This document shows, piece after piece, positions 18,631 through 27,536 of a stretch of 64,000 bases of DNA. The position numbers and the translations under genes were made by a program. How positions within the stretch are numbered: the first letter of the stretch is position 1; each line of letters starts with the position of its first letter. The notes under the pieces were generated by a model, which worked only from the letters and a program-made list of their open reading frames with translations, was not told the DNA's origin and searched no databases. The stretch comes from Dongia_B sp035539075 (GTDB taxonomy: Bacteria > Pseudomonadota > Alphaproteobacteria > Dongiales > Dongiaceae), in the NCBI GenBank assembly GCA_035539075.1, contig DATLJB010000159.1, positions 1 through 64,000 on the forward strand, in the 5' to 3' direction.

Positions 18631-18939
18631 CAGCAGGCCCACACCCCCGGCGATCGAAGCGGCCGACCACGGATTTTCGTGGACATATTCGGATGAGGCC
18701 GCGCCGGCCGCCCGCAGCTTCTGCCCGGCGCCCCGCTTCACCTGGCCCGCCAGCTCCTTCGCTTGGCCGACTTTCGCCACGGCTTCGTCCCGCAGTTCCC
18801 GCAGTACCTCGACTGAAGCGGTCCCCGAGGCAACGAGGCCGTCGAACTTCGTCACCAGGTCGCGAAACTCGCCGACAACCTGCTCGACCGATTCATTCGC
18901 CGCCTGGACCGTCTCTTTGACACTTCCGGTATCCGCCAT
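18604..18939 (-). CDS. DUF883 (ElaB/YqjD/YgaM-like) membrane-anchored protein
   Basis: A 111-aa protein with a long amphipathic helical region (ESVEQVVGEFRDLVTKFDGLVASG...ELRDEAVAKVGQAKELAGQ) and a C-terminal membrane anchor ENPWSAASIAGGVGLLLGLLIARR, the hallmark of the ElaB/YqjD family. Family members are inner-membrane proteins expressed in stationary phase and some tether ribosomes. Its stop lies inside the 3' end of the cyclase gene (27-bp convergent overlap), so the two transcripts could be antisense at their ends. It sits among other general-stress genes (CsbD, DUF6328). Confidence 0.9.
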   Translation of the reverse strand: MADTGSVKETVQAANESVEQVVGEFRDLVTKFDGLVASGTASVEVLRELRDEAVAKVGQAKELAGQVKRGAGQKLRAAGAASSEYVHENPWSAASIAGGVGLLLGLLIARR

Positions 18940-19301
18940 CGGTTATTCCTCGCTCTTATGGGTTTGCTCTATCGCAGCCGTGGCGCCGCCCGCTGGGACA
19001 GCGCCACTTGGGGGCAGCCGCCACTTCGTTCAAATCAGCTCGTTCAAATCATCAAGGCGCGGTCTTCGAGCTCTTGGTTGCCATTCTCGCCGCACCGTAG
19101 GTCTTCCCTTCCCGTTAAGCATGATTGGGTCCTACAACAAGCAGCAACCTCTCGGCTTGTTCCCGGCACGCGAAGGCGTCGTTCCCGGGCGATTGTTCAC
19201 GGAAGTTTGTGCGCCGGAAAAAGAAACCGGCAGGCGGGCGATGCGGTGACGCCGTTAATGGAGAGCAGCATGAGGCATCGGGTCTTGAGGAGATGGAGCG
19301 G
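18940..19301. other. Divergent spacer between DUF883 and DUF6328 genes
   Basis: About 360 bp with no supported gene. I looked on both strands for the GGAAC...GTT EcfG pattern seen before csbD and did not find a correctly spaced one. Nothing else is recognisable apart from the ribosome site GAGGAG just before the DUF6328 start. Confidence 0.4.
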
Positions 19302-20300
19302 ATGGCCCGCCTGGCGGACAAGATCCAGAATGCGCTGGATGAAGCGCGCACCATGATTCTGGGCATTCAGGTGCTGATCGGCTTCAGTTTCCGCGCACCT
19401 TTTGAACAAGCCTATGGGCACCTGTCCGACCTCGCCAAAGCGGTCGCGACCGGCTCTACCTTGCTGCTGCTTATAACCTTCGTGGTGCTTCTGCTGCCCT
19501 CGACCACGCATCGCCTGGCGGAACAGGGTGCCGATACGCCGCGCCTGCACCGGCTGACGACCCTCTATGTGGCGGCGGGGCTCGCCCTCTTCGCCCTGGC
19601 CGTAGCAGGCAGCCTGTACCCGCCCCTCTCCCTCGCCACCCCGACGCCGATCGCCGCCGGCGGCGCGTCCGCCATCGCCGCACTCTGTCTGATCCTATGG
19701 TTCGGCCTTGGCCTGCGCGACCGGCGGAGGGATTCCTTCGGCGCGCGGCAGGCAACAGCGCGAAGGCCGCACGACGGCCGTGAACAGGAAAAACCCGAGG
19801 CGAAAAAATCGGAGCAAGCGATGTCACAAAAGCCAGGAACCGACATCACGGAAAAGATCAAGCATGTCCTGACGGAAGCACGCGTCATCCTGCCCGGCGC
19901 CCAGGCGCTGCTCGGCTTCTCCCTGGCCGCCGTGTTCACCAGCAAATTCGCCGATCTCGGCAGCGTCCAGCAGGCCGCGCATCTGGCCGGTACGCTGCTG
20001 GATATGATCGCCGTCGCCCTCCTGATCCTGCCCGCCGCCTATCACCGCCTGGCGGAACATGGCGAAGAAACCGAGGCTTTCCACCGCTTTGCCGGGCGCG
20101 TCGTGCTGCTGGCGCTGCTTCCCCTTGTCACCGCGATGGGCTGCGAGCTGTTCGTCATCCTGTCGATGAATGCGAGCGGGCTTCTCATTCCACTGGCCGT
20201 TGCAGCCGCCATGACCGCCTTGATGCTGGCGCTGCTTTTCGGCCTGCCCTTGCTGATGCGCGGCGGCGCTGGGCAGGACCGCCCTTCAGCCGCCGGCTGA
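19302..20300 (+). CDS. Tandem-duplicated DUF6328 membrane protein
   Basis: A 332-aa frame containing two related halves. Half 1 (~residues 1-150) reads MARLADKIQNALDEARTMILGIQVLIGFSF, membrane helices, and LPSTTHRLAEQG; half 2 (~175-332) reads DITEKIKHVLTEARVILPGAQALLGFSL, membrane helices and LPAAYHRLAEHGEE. Each half has four predicted membrane helices and the DUF6328 marks 'EaRviLpgaQaLlGF' and 'aYHRlae'. The usual family member is a single ~150-aa unit, so this is an internal duplication, with a charged linker between halves. ATG 19821 at the start of half 2 has a GGAG site seven bases upstream and may allow separate translation. I chose ATG 19302 (AGGAG, spacing 9); 19293 is an alternative. 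Function is unknown. Confidence 0.8.
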   Translation: MARLADKIQNALDEARTMILGIQVLIGFSFRAPFEQAYGHLSDLAKAVATGSTLLLLITFVVLLLPSTTHRLAEQGADTPRLHRLTTLYVAAGLALFALAVAGSLYPPLSLATPTPIAAGGASAIAALCLILWFGLGLRDRRRDSFGARQATARRPHDGREQEKPEAKKSEQAMSQKPGTDITEKIKHVLTEARVILPGAQALLGFSLAAVFTSKFADLGSVQQAAHLAGTLLDMIAVALLILPAAYHRLAEHGEETEAFHRFAGRVVLLALLPLVTAMGCELFVILSMNASGLLIPLAVAAAMTALMLALLFGLPLLMRGGAGQDRPSAAG

Positions 20301-20552
20301 GGCTGCCGGCTCCAGCGACTCCTGCCCGGCCTGACGAGTTGATCCAAAGCAAAATCATGCCCGCACCGGCCGGCTAAAGTGCATTTCCGGAAGAGCTTGT
20401 ACGCGGAATACGCGATCTGAGGTAGGCTGGCCCTTGTCGCGAACGAAGCGCCACATCCGGCGTATCGGACCGGGCGCATCGAAGCGGGGCGCATCGAAGC
20501 GGACCAAGTTGAAACGGCCAGGACATAGCAGCGAGAGCGAGCGGCGCAGATC

Positions 20553-23171
20553 ATGGGCGAGGGAAATCCGTCGGAACTCTTCTGGCAATGGCCTATCAGC
20601 GAACTGCCGCGGCGGCTCAACCTTGCCGGCAATGCGCTGGGCGGGCTCACCGGCGCCGAGGCGGCGGAGCGCCAGCGGCTATACGGCCCCAACCGGCTGC
20701 AAGACAAGCCACGCTTCTCGCTGGCACGCAAATTCGCCGGCCGCTTTCGCAACCCGCTTGTCCTGATCCTGCTCGCCGCTGCGGCGATCTCGGCACTGAC
20801 CGGCGATGTCAGCAGTTGCATCATCATCTCCGTCATCGTCGGCATCAGCGTGTTGCTGGACAGCCTGCAGGAATTTCGCGCCGAGCAGGCGGCGGAAAAG
20901 CTGCGCGTCTCCGTTTCCTTGAAGGAACAGGCGCTGCGCGACGGCAAGGCCGTGACCTTGCCCGCCACCGAGATTGTGCCGGGCGACATCGTATTGCTGG
21001 CAGCCGGCGACATGGTGCCGGCCGATGGTCGCATCGTCGAAGCACGCGATTTCTTCGTCAATGAGGCCCTGCTCACCGGCGAATCCTATCCGGCCGAGAA
21101 ACAGCCGGTACCGGCCGGCATTGCCACCGATGCCATCGCCGAAGCGACCAATGCCGCCTTCATGGGAACCTCGGTGGTCAGCGGCAGCGCACATCTGCTG
21201 GTCTGCGCCACCGGCAAGTCGACACAGTTGGGCGAGATCAGCAGCGCCCTGCGGCATACGCCGCCCGCAGCGGCGCTGGAACAAGGGACCTATGACTTCG
21301 GCCTGCTGATCGTGCGCATCACCGGCCTCCTCGTGCTTTTCGTCCTGCTGATCAATCTGGCTTTCCATCGCCCGCTGCTGGAAAGTTTCCTCTTCGCCCT
21401 TGCCCTGGCGGTCGGCCTGACGCCGGAATTGCTACCGATGATCGTCTCCGTGACCCTTGCCCAGGGTGCGATGCGCATGGCCAAGGAGAAGGTCATCGTC
21501 AAGCGCCTGGCGGCGATCCATGACCTCGGCAGCATGGACGTGCTCTGCACCGACAAGACCGGCACCCTGACCGAAGCCAAGATCCAGCTCATCAAGGAAC
21601 TGACGCTGTCGGGTGCCGAGAGCCAGCGTGTGGTCGATCTCGCCTGGCTCAACAGCCATTTCGAAAGCGGCCTGCGCAGCCCGCTGGATGATGCCATTCT
21701 CGATCATGCGCCGGAAGCCTCCTCGCCCCTTGCACGCGACGGCTGGAACAAGCTTGATGAGGTGCCGTTCGGTTTCGAGCGGCGCCGTGTTTCCGTTCTC
21801 ATCGAACGGGCAGGCAGGCGATTGCTCATCGTCAAGGGCGCGCCGGAAGACGTCCTGAAGCACTCGAACCGCTACGAGGAAGCCGGCGAAGGCGATCTGC
21901 ACCCGCTCGACGATGCCGCCCATGCCAAAGCGCAGGCGGTGTTCGACGCCCTCGGTCGCGACGGCTTCCGGGTACTGGGCGTCGCCTGGCGGGAAGTTGC
22001 CGCGGACCGTGACCATGCCGATGTCAGCGACGAAAGCGAGCTGGTCTTCGCCGGGTTTGCCGCCTTTCTCGATCCGCCGAAGGAAAGTGCCGGGCGCACC
22101 ATCATTGCCTTGGGTAAGGCGGGCATCACCGTGAAGATCCTCACCGGCGACAACGAGCTGGTGACGCAGCATGTCTGCGCCGATCTTGGCATCCCGGTTG
22201 CCGGCCTGCTGACCGGCGCCGATCTCGCCGCGATGAGCGACGAGGCGCTCAGTGCACGGGTCGAGGATACCGATCTCTTCTGCCGGGTGACGCCGGTGCA
22301 GAAAAACCGCATCCTGCTGGCCTTGAAGCGCCGGGGGCATGTGGTTGGTTACATGGGTGACGGCATCAACGACGCACCCTCGCTGCACAGCGCCGATGTC
22401 GGCATCTCGGTCGACAGCGCCGTCGATGTCGCCAAGGATGCCGCCGATATCATCCTGCTTGATCGCGATCTCGGCGTCTTGGCGCGGGGTGTGCGCGAAG
22501 GCCGGCGCACCTTCGGCAATATCATGAAATACGTGATGATGGGGACCAGTTCCAATTTCGGCAACATGTTCTCCATGGCCGGCGCGGTGGTGATGTTGCC
22601 TTTCCTGCCGATGCTGCCGATCCAGGTGCTGCTCAACAACCTCCTCTACGATCTTTCCGAAGTGCCGATCCCGCTGGATGAGGTCGATGAGGAAATGATG
22701 GCGACGCCGCATCACTGGGATATCGGCTTCATCCGCCGCTTCATGCTGCTGCTGGGGCCGGTCAGCTCACTGTTCGATTTCCTGACCTTCGGCCTGCTGC
22801 TGTTCGTCTTCCATGCCAGTGAGAAGATGTTCCAGACCGGCTGGTTCATCGAGAGCCTGGCAACCCAGGTATTTGTGATCTTCGTTATCCGCACGCGTGG
22901 CAACCCGTTCCGCAGCCGCCCGAGCCGCCTGCTCACCGCCTGTTCGCTCGGCGTCGTCGCCATCGCCATCGCCCTGCCCTATTCGCCGCTCGGCCCCTGG
23001 CTGGGATTCGTGCCGCTGCCCTGGCATTTCCTCGCCGCCCTGGCCGGCATGGTCGCGGTCTATCTCTGCCTCGCCGAGCTCGCCAAGCGCTGGTTCTATC
23101 GCCATCTGCCGCCTGCCGCCCAGGTCCGCGCCGCCGTGCTGCGGCCCAATCTGCCGATGATGCGGCACTGA
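20553..23171 (+). CDS. mgtA: Magnesium-translocating P-type ATPase (P3B)
   Basis: An 872-aa inner-membrane pump that imports Mg2+ using ATP. The cation-ATPase N domain starts near residue 15 (NALGGLTGAEAAERQRLYGPNRL). The actuator motif is LLTGESYPAEK, the phosphorylation site CTDKTGTLTEAK has Asp334, the nucleotide-binding region includes KGAPEDVL, and the hinge is GDGINDAPSLHSADVGISVD. The C-terminal membrane part contains LLNNLLYDLSEVPIPLDEVD, typical of MgtA/MgtB rather than Ca2+ pumps. Length is close to the usual ~900. No PhoPQ-type regulator or recognisable Mg2+ leader is visible in the 250-bp upstream spacer, so regulation is unknown. Confidence 0.93.
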   Translation: MGEGNPSELFWQWPISELPRRLNLAGNALGGLTGAEAAERQRLYGPNRLQDKPRFSLARKFAGRFRNPLVLILLAAAAISALTGDVSSCIIISVIVGISVLLDSLQEFRAEQAAEKLRVSVSLKEQALRDGKAVTLPATEIVPGDIVLLAAGDMVPADGRIVEARDFFVNEALLTGESYPAEKQPVPAGIATDAIAEATNAAFMGTSVVSGSAHLLVCATGKSTQLGEISSALRHTPPAAALEQGTYDFGLLIVRITGLLVLFVLLINLAFHRPLLESFLFALALAVGLTPELLPMIVSVTLAQGAMRMAKEKVIVKRLAAIHDLGSMDVLCTDKTGTLTEAKIQLIKELTLSGAESQRVVDLAWLNSHFESGLRSPLDDAILDHAPEASSPLARDGWNKLDEVPFGFERRRVSVLIERAGRRLLIVKGAPEDVLKHSNRYEEAGEGDLHPLDDAAHAKAQAVFDALGRDGFRVLGVAWREVAADRDHADVSDESELVFAGFAAFLDPPKESAGRTIIALGKAGITVKILTGDNELVTQHVCADLGIPVAGLLTGADLAAMSDEALSARVEDTDLFCRVTPVQKNRILLALKRRGHVVGYMGDGINDAPSLHSADVGISVDSAVDVAKDAADIILLDRDLGVLARGVREGRRTFGNIMKYVMMGTSSNFGNMFSMAGAVVMLPFLPMLPIQVLLNNLLYDLSEVPIPLDEVDEEMMATPHHWDIGFIRRFMLLLGPVSSLFDFLTFGLLLFVFHASEKMFQTGWFIESLATQVFVIFVIRTRGNPFRSRPSRLLTACSLGVVAIAIALPYSPLGPWLGFVPLPWHFLAALAGMVAVYLCLAELAKRWFYRHLPPAAQVRAAVLRPNLPMMRH

Positions 23172-23322
23172 AGACGGATAAAGGGCGGCCCGCGCCAGTA
23201 AACTCCGGCAATGCCCGACATTGACTTCATAGCGTCATAAAGCCTGCCTATAAGGCTCAGCGACGCCGGATCGGCATCCAAGGCCGCTCCATGTTGATTG
23301 TTGTCATAAGAGTAGACCATCC

Positions 23323-23880
23323 ATGTCCCGCACCATCCACCTGATCCGCCACGGCCAGTCGACCTTCAACGCGCATTTCGAGGCGACCGGCGAAGACCCC
23401 ATCCATATCGATGCGCGATTGACCGAACTCGGCCATCGGCAGGCAGCGGAAGCGGGCGAGCGGCTGGCTGGCACGGCCTATGACGTGGTGATCGCCACGC
23501 CGCTGACGCGGGCGATCCAGACCGCCCAGGGCATCTTTGGCACGCGGGCACCCATCATCATCAGCCCGTTACACCGCGAATGGCTGAGTCACAGTTGCGA
23601 TGTCGGCCGCAGCGCGCGGGAGCTGGCGGCGGATTTTCCCACGCTCGACTTCGCCCATCTCAACGATCCCTGGTGGCATCATTTCGAACCCTTCAACCGG
23701 CACGGTTTCTCGCCGGAACCGGAACATGCCCTGCTCGACCGCGTCGGCGCCTTCAAGGAGATGATCGCCGCCCGCAGCGAGGCGCGGATCGCCGTGGTCG
23801 GCCATGGCGATTTCTTTCGCCGCCTGATTGGCCGGCATCTGATGAATTGCGAATTGGCGCCCTGGAATCCGGCAATCTGA
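23323..23880 (+). CDS. Histidine phosphatase family protein
   Basis: A 185-aa cytoplasmic phosphatase of the phosphoglycerate-mutase-like superfamily. The catalytic motif IHLIRHGQSTFN places the nucleophilic His at residue ~10. The second conserved Arg is in TPLTRAIQTAQGIF, the acid region is PLHREWLSHSCDVG, and the second catalytic His is in IAVVGHGDFFRRL. The 'SHSCDVGR' segment is typical of the plant-type/bacterial subgroup acting on small phosphoesters. The gene is solitary, with ~150 bp upstream and 400 bp downstream free of genes. Confidence 0.9.
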   Translation: MSRTIHLIRHGQSTFNAHFEATGEDPIHIDARLTELGHRQAAEAGERLAGTAYDVVIATPLTRAIQTAQGIFGTRAPIIISPLHREWLSHSCDVGRSARELAADFPTLDFAHLNDPWWHHFEPFNRHGFSPEPEHALLDRVGAFKEMIAARSEARIAVVGHGDFFRRLIGRHLMNCELAPWNPAI

Positions 23881-24278
23881 GCGGGGATATCCGCTCCCTC
23901 TCCTTCAGATATCTTGCCCGATTCGAGCTGGCCCGACTCGCCCTTGCCAACCCTGCGTCGCGCCATATCGCCGGCGGGTGGATCCCTGCGGCCATCCACC
24001 TCCGGTCAAGGTCACGCCGCAGAGATCCGTTCAACAATCGCAACTCAATGCGACGCGCCTCTATAGAACAACAGTCGCACTGTCATATGTCTCCGCCGTG
24101 ACTCTTGCATGACAGCGCCGGCGCGGCGGCGGAACCGGATGGAGCATTGGCGTGTCGGCCCATGGCGCGCGCCCTGCTGCGACGCCCCGTGCGATTGTCA
24201 CGCGCGCGCTCCTCTGCCAGTATCGCCGCCCGCGCCCGCAAGGCCGCTGATCCAGTTGGATTGTCAAGACGATGACCG
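23881..24278. other. 400-bp spacer upstream of the MFS gene
   Basis: No supported coding frame; open frames here are extensions of shadow frames from the phosphatase gene. The segment around 24040-24080 is AT-richer and may hold a promoter. No repeat, hairpin with T-run or RNA gene is recognised. Confidence 0.4.
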
Positions 24279-25475
24279 GTGAATAACCGCCCGATGGCCA
24301 ACCTCAATATCCGTTCCCAGCCGACGCCGAAACAACGGCGCCTCATCCTTGCCGGGCTCTTTGCCAGTATTTTCACCTTCGGCACGGCGTTCGGCGGCCT
24401 GGTCCCGTGGATGGCGCTGGTGCTGGAGGGGCGCGGCACGGCCAGCATTTGGATCGGCCTCGTTGCCGCCGCCAATTCCATCGGCGTCGCGGTTGCAGCC
24501 CCCTTCGTGGCGCGGGTGGTACGGCGCTTCGGCACCGCACCCTGCATGCTGGCAAGCGCGCTCGTCACCCTCATTACCATCGTGCTGCTGCCGGTCTATA
24601 CCAGCGTGCCGGCCTGGTTCGCGCTGCGGCTGATCGGCGGCGTGGCCAGTGCCGCGCCCTGGATCGTCAGCGAGACCTGGATCAACCTGGTCGCCGGCGA
24701 AACGCATCGCAACCGCATCTTCGCCATGTACGGCGCCATCATCGCGGTCGGCTTCGCCACCGGTCCCATCATCCTGACCCTGGCCGGGACCGAGGGGCCG
24801 GCCGCCATCTCCTGCTTCATCGGCCTCAGCATCGCCTCGTCCGCCCCGATCATCCTGCTGAAGCGCTTCATGCCGCCGCTGGACGACGAGCCCGATCACA
24901 ATGTTCTCGGCGTCTTCCGCGCCGTGCCCGCGCTGCTTGCCGCCGCTTTTCTCTCCGGCGCCCTGGATGCGGCGCTGTTCAGCTTCCTGCCGCTTTGGGG
25001 ACTGCAGACCGGCCTCGACCGGCAATATGCCCTGACATTGCTCAGCATCTTCATCGCCGGCAATATCCTGCTGCAATTTCCCCTGGGCTGGCTCGCCGAT
25101 CACATCGGGCCGCGGCGGGTGATGCTCGGCTGCTCGTTCCTCTGCCTGCTGGGTCCCGTCAGCGTGATGTTCAGCCTCGGCCAGCCAGTCCTGCTGGCAG
25201 CGCTGTTCTTCCTCTGGGGCGGATCGGTCTGGGGCGCCTATACGGTGGCGCTGGCGGCCATGGGACGTTACTTCACCGGCAGCGCGCTCGCCGTCGCCAA
25301 TGCCGCTTTCGTCATGGTCTATACGCTGGCGAACGTGGTCGGCCCGCCGCTTGCCGGCCTGGCCTTCGATACCTGGCGCCCGCATGGGCTGATGATCCTC
25401 AGCCTCGGCGTGGCGGTGATCTTCGCGCTCATCGCGCCATGGCCGATCCGCATCGCTGAACGGGCGGAACGCTGA
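24279..25475 (+). CDS. MFS transporter (YcaD-like)
   Basis: A 398-aa transporter with twelve predicted membrane helices in two six-helix halves separated by a charged loop near residue 200 (KRFMPPLDDEPDHN). The YcaD/MFS-family marks are WIGLVAAANSIGVAVAAPFVARVVRRFG (motif A region), RLIGGVASAAPWIVSETWINL after helix 4, and GWLADHIGPRRVMLG, the second-half motif A. GTG 24279 or ATG 24294 could be the start; neither has a clear ribosome site. The substrate is unknown. It is convergent with the haemoglobin gene 24 bp downstream. Confidence 0.88.
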   Translation: MNNRPMANLNIRSQPTPKQRRLILAGLFASIFTFGTAFGGLVPWMALVLEGRGTASIWIGLVAAANSIGVAVAAPFVARVVRRFGTAPCMLASALVTLITIVLLPVYTSVPAWFALRLIGGVASAAPWIVSETWINLVAGETHRNRIFAMYGAIIAVGFATGPIILTLAGTEGPAAISCFIGLSIASSAPIILLKRFMPPLDDEPDHNVLGVFRAVPALLAAAFLSGALDAALFSFLPLWGLQTGLDRQYALTLLSIFIAGNILLQFPLGWLADHIGPRRVMLGCSFLCLLGPVSVMFSLGQPVLLAALFFLWGGSVWGAYTVALAAMGRYFTGSALAVANAAFVMVYTLANVVGPPLAGLAFDTWRPHGLMILSLGVAVIFALIAPWPIRIAERAER

Positions 25476-25499
25476 GCGGCGGCGGAGCGCCGAGCATAG

Positions 25500-26009
25500 T
25501 TAAGAGGCATTCCGCCGATAGCGCTCGCCTTTGCCCAGCATGACGCCCTGCTGACCAGCGATGCCAAGTTCCAGGCTTTCGGCGATGCGCTGGGCCCGTT
25601 CCAGGAAATGTGCGGCGGCTTTCGGCGGGCAGACCCGCAGCGCCGTCTCCTTGAAGATAGCCAGCCAGCGGTCGAAATGGTCGGCATGAATCGGCAGAGA
25701 CAGATGCTTTTGCATCGGCTGGCCATGATAGCTGCCGCTCATCAGGGCGACCGAGGACCAGAAGGCCATCATGCGCTGCAGATGCGGCTCCCAGTCGCGA
25801 ATCCGCGCTGCGAAGATCGGCCCGATCAGCGGGTCTGCCTGGACATCGGCATAGAAACTGCGCACCAGATGCTCGATCATGGCCTCGTCGATGCCGGTCT
25901 CCGCCCGGATGGCGGCGACAATGGCGCCCCGCCGGTCGGGCTCGTCACGCGCGGGCAGAACCCGCAGCTCAGCCGCACGATCCGCCTCAGGACGGCGATT
26001 TTCGGACAT
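25500..26009 (-). CDS. Group III truncated haemoglobin
   Basis: A 169-aa globin. Residues ~35-160 match group III truncated haemoglobins: IDEAMIEHLVRSFYADVQADPLIGPIFAARIRDWEPHLQRMMAFWSSV followed by MQKHLSLPIHADHFDRWLAIFKETA, in which the His of 'IHADHF' is the probable proximal haem ligand. Family members bind O2/NO and are linked to NO or redox defence. The first ~30 residues (RRPEADRAAELRVLPARDEP) are extra and charged. AAGGAG lies six bases before ATG 26009. The NsrR-like gene is just upstream in the same direction and an extended inverted repeat sits 57-91 bp before the start, implying NO-responsive control. Confidence 0.9.
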   Translation of the reverse strand: MSENRRPEADRAAELRVLPARDEPDRRGAIVAAIRAETGIDEAMIEHLVRSFYADVQADPLIGPIFAARIRDWEPHLQRMMAFWSSVALMSGSYHGQPMQKHLSLPIHADHFDRWLAIFKETALRVCPPKAAAHFLERAQRIAESLELGIAGQQGVMLGKGERYRRNAS

Positions 26010-26065
26010 TTGTCGCTCCTTAACCGGCGATGCCGCCAGGATATACCGCTTCGGATTTAATAAAT

Positions 26066-26100
26066 CCTTATTACAGGTATTTTCAATACCTCTTATAAGG
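26066..26100. promoter_or_regulatory. Extended inverted repeat upstream of the haemoglobin gene (candidate NsrR operator)
   Basis: The core AGGTATT-TTC-AATACCT (26075-26091) is a perfect 7-bp dyad; the flanks CCTTAT and ATAAGG extend it to a 35-bp imperfect palindrome with only two mismatched pairs per arm. The core resembles NsrR sites of the gTATTt-N-aAATAc type. A second perfect dyad, GGATTTA-A-TAAATCC, lies next to it at 26053-26067. Both are between the nsrR stop and the globin start. Confidence 0.6.
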
Positions 26101-26164
26101 CCGCGACATTCGGTCCGGGCGTGCGCCGTCCGGGGGGCCTGGCGTCAATGTCGATCGGGGTGGG

Positions 26165-26620
26165 TCAGCCGACGGCGGCGGTATCGGCAAGCAGTAGCCG
26201 CATGCGGCGCAGACTGCCCGGCTTCGCCACCAGATCGGCCAGGGAATAGGTGTCGAGGGTCGACAGGAAGGCGTGCAGCGCCTCCTCCAGCGGCCCGCGC
26301 AGGCCGCAGGCGGGCGCCACCACGCAGCGGTTATTCTCCCGGTTGAAACATTCGACGATATCGAAGCCGTCCTCGGTCGCCCGCACCAGCTCGCCCAGCA
26401 TGATCTCCCCCGCCGGCCGCGCCAGTCGCAAGCCGCCGCCACGGCCGCGCAGGCTTTCGACGAAACCGGCCTGGGCCAGGGTCTGCGTCACCTTCATCAG
26501 GTGGTTGCGGGAGATGTCATATCGGCGCGCGATCTCCTCGATCGTATGCAGCTGCTCGGGCTCCATGGCCAACAGCATCAGCAGCCGGAGTGAATAATCT
26601 GTGTGCAAGGTAAGGCGCAT
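26165..26620 (-). CDS. nsrR: Rrf2 family nitric-oxide-sensing regulator NsrR
   Basis: A 151-aa winged-helix repressor. MRLTLHTDYSLRLLMLLAM is the Rrf2 N terminus; the recognition helix is YDISRNHLMKVTQTLAQ, and the wing RGRGGGLRLARP. The iron-sulfur cluster ligands are in ECFNRENNRCVVAPACGL, three Cys with spacing 7 and 5, the arrangement of alphaproteobacterial NsrR rather than IscR. The [Fe-S] cluster reacts with NO and releases DNA. It lies directly upstream of, and in the same direction as, the truncated haemoglobin gene, its likely target through the dyad at 26066-26100. Confidence 0.9.
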   Translation of the reverse strand: MRLTLHTDYSLRLLMLLAMEPEQLHTIEEIARRYDISRNHLMKVTQTLAQAGFVESLRGRGGGLRLARPAGEIMLGELVRATEDGFDIVECFNRENNRCVVAPACGLRGPLEEALHAFLSTLDTYSLADLVAKPGSLRRMRLLLADTAAVG

Positions 26621-26702
26621 AAAAAAACTGTCCTGTCACGGACCCGCCGTTGCGCGGGTCGAGGAGAATACAAAGTACGACCCCGCAATTCGGAAAAACA
26701 GA

Positions 26703-27536
26703 TCATTTACCAAAAATGACGTTGTATGGATAATCCTCTGGATCTCCACCGGCAGCAATACGTCTCATACCTTGCGTGGTGAAGTGCCTGTCAAGCGGAC
26801 GATAGCCGATTTTCTCCATGAACGGGACCAATTCTTGATTTTGTGTTTTGTTGGTCTCTACTTGAATCGTCTTAGGTGATTTTTCGCCAGTCAGAACACC
26901 GAGCATGCCGTTTAGAATTGGTATTTCATTGCCGTCGACGTCGATTTTTATGTGATCGGGTGCGAGCAGGCCATGCTGGGAAATAAGGTCATCGAGTGAA
27001 AAACTCACTTTCGGCTCAGCGAGTTCCGCTTCGAATTGCTCGCCCATATAGTCAGTGAGTTGATTAACCTGACTGTGACCTCGTGCAACACCGAGGTCCA
27101 TGTAATTGAAGTTCACCAACTCCGATTTATTATGCAGCGCAATACAGCACGGTAAGACAATCCCTTGTAGATCGTTGCGTTTCACATTTCGGAGCAATTG
27201 CGCGAAATTTGCCGCATGCGGCTCGAAAGCGTAAACCCGGCCCGTCCGACCAACCTGCTTACCCGCCATCAGTGTATAGACACCGATGTTCGCGCCGATG
27301 TCGTAAAATACTTCGCCCGGCCTGACCTTGTTGCGTATCCAAGCATTTGTTCCAGGCTCCTTTAGCAGAGCCTCGGAGGATCGCCGCAACTCGCGCCGGC
27401 TACCGCATTCGAAGATGTAGGACCTGTCACCATCCAAGACCTCGACACTCAGCCGGCTTAATTCCGATAACCGCCCGACGAAACGACCTCGCCATTTTGA
27501 AAACGCCGAGAGCTTTCCGTTCACCACGATGCGCAT
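26703..27536 (-). CDS. FkbM family methyltransferase
   Basis: A 277-aa protein with a class I SAM-methyltransferase core: FYDIGANIGVYTLMAGKQ (SAM loop), VYAFEPHAANFAQLLRNVKRNDL (acidic ribose-binding residue) and HIKIDVDGNEIPILNGM, the FkbM signature. FkbM enzymes O-methylate polyketides, sugars and other small molecules or glycans. A basic N-terminal ~65 residues precede the domain. The gene is visibly AT-richer than its neighbours (for example around 26700-26900), and so is the ~370 bp upstream, suggesting acquisition from elsewhere. There is no glycosyltransferase beside it. Confidence 0.88.
   Translation of the reverse strand: MRIVVNGKLSAFSKWRGRFVGRLSELSRLSVEVLDGDRSYIFECGSRRELRRSSEALLKEPGTNAWIRNKVRPGEVFYDIGANIGVYTLMAGKQVGRTGRVYAFEPHAANFAQLLRNVKRNDLQGIVLPCCIALHNKSELVNFNYMDLGVARGHSQVNQLTDYMGEQFEAELAEPKVSFSLDDLISQHGLLAPDHIKIDVDGNEIPILNGMLGVLTGEKSPKTIQVETNKTQNQELVPFMEKIGYRPLDRHFTTQGMRRIAAGGDPEDYPYNVIFGK

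Noticed and set aside
19821..20300. The second DUF6328 half as a separate gene
   Set aside because: The frame is continuous with the first half and lacks an intervening stop; I annotated one fused gene and recorded the possible internal start as a finding.
26641..26660. Hairpin GACCCGC/GCGGGTC as a terminator of the FkbM gene
   Set aside because: It is a perfect 7-bp stem but has no T-run on either strand and lies in the nsrR leader, so I do not call it a terminator.
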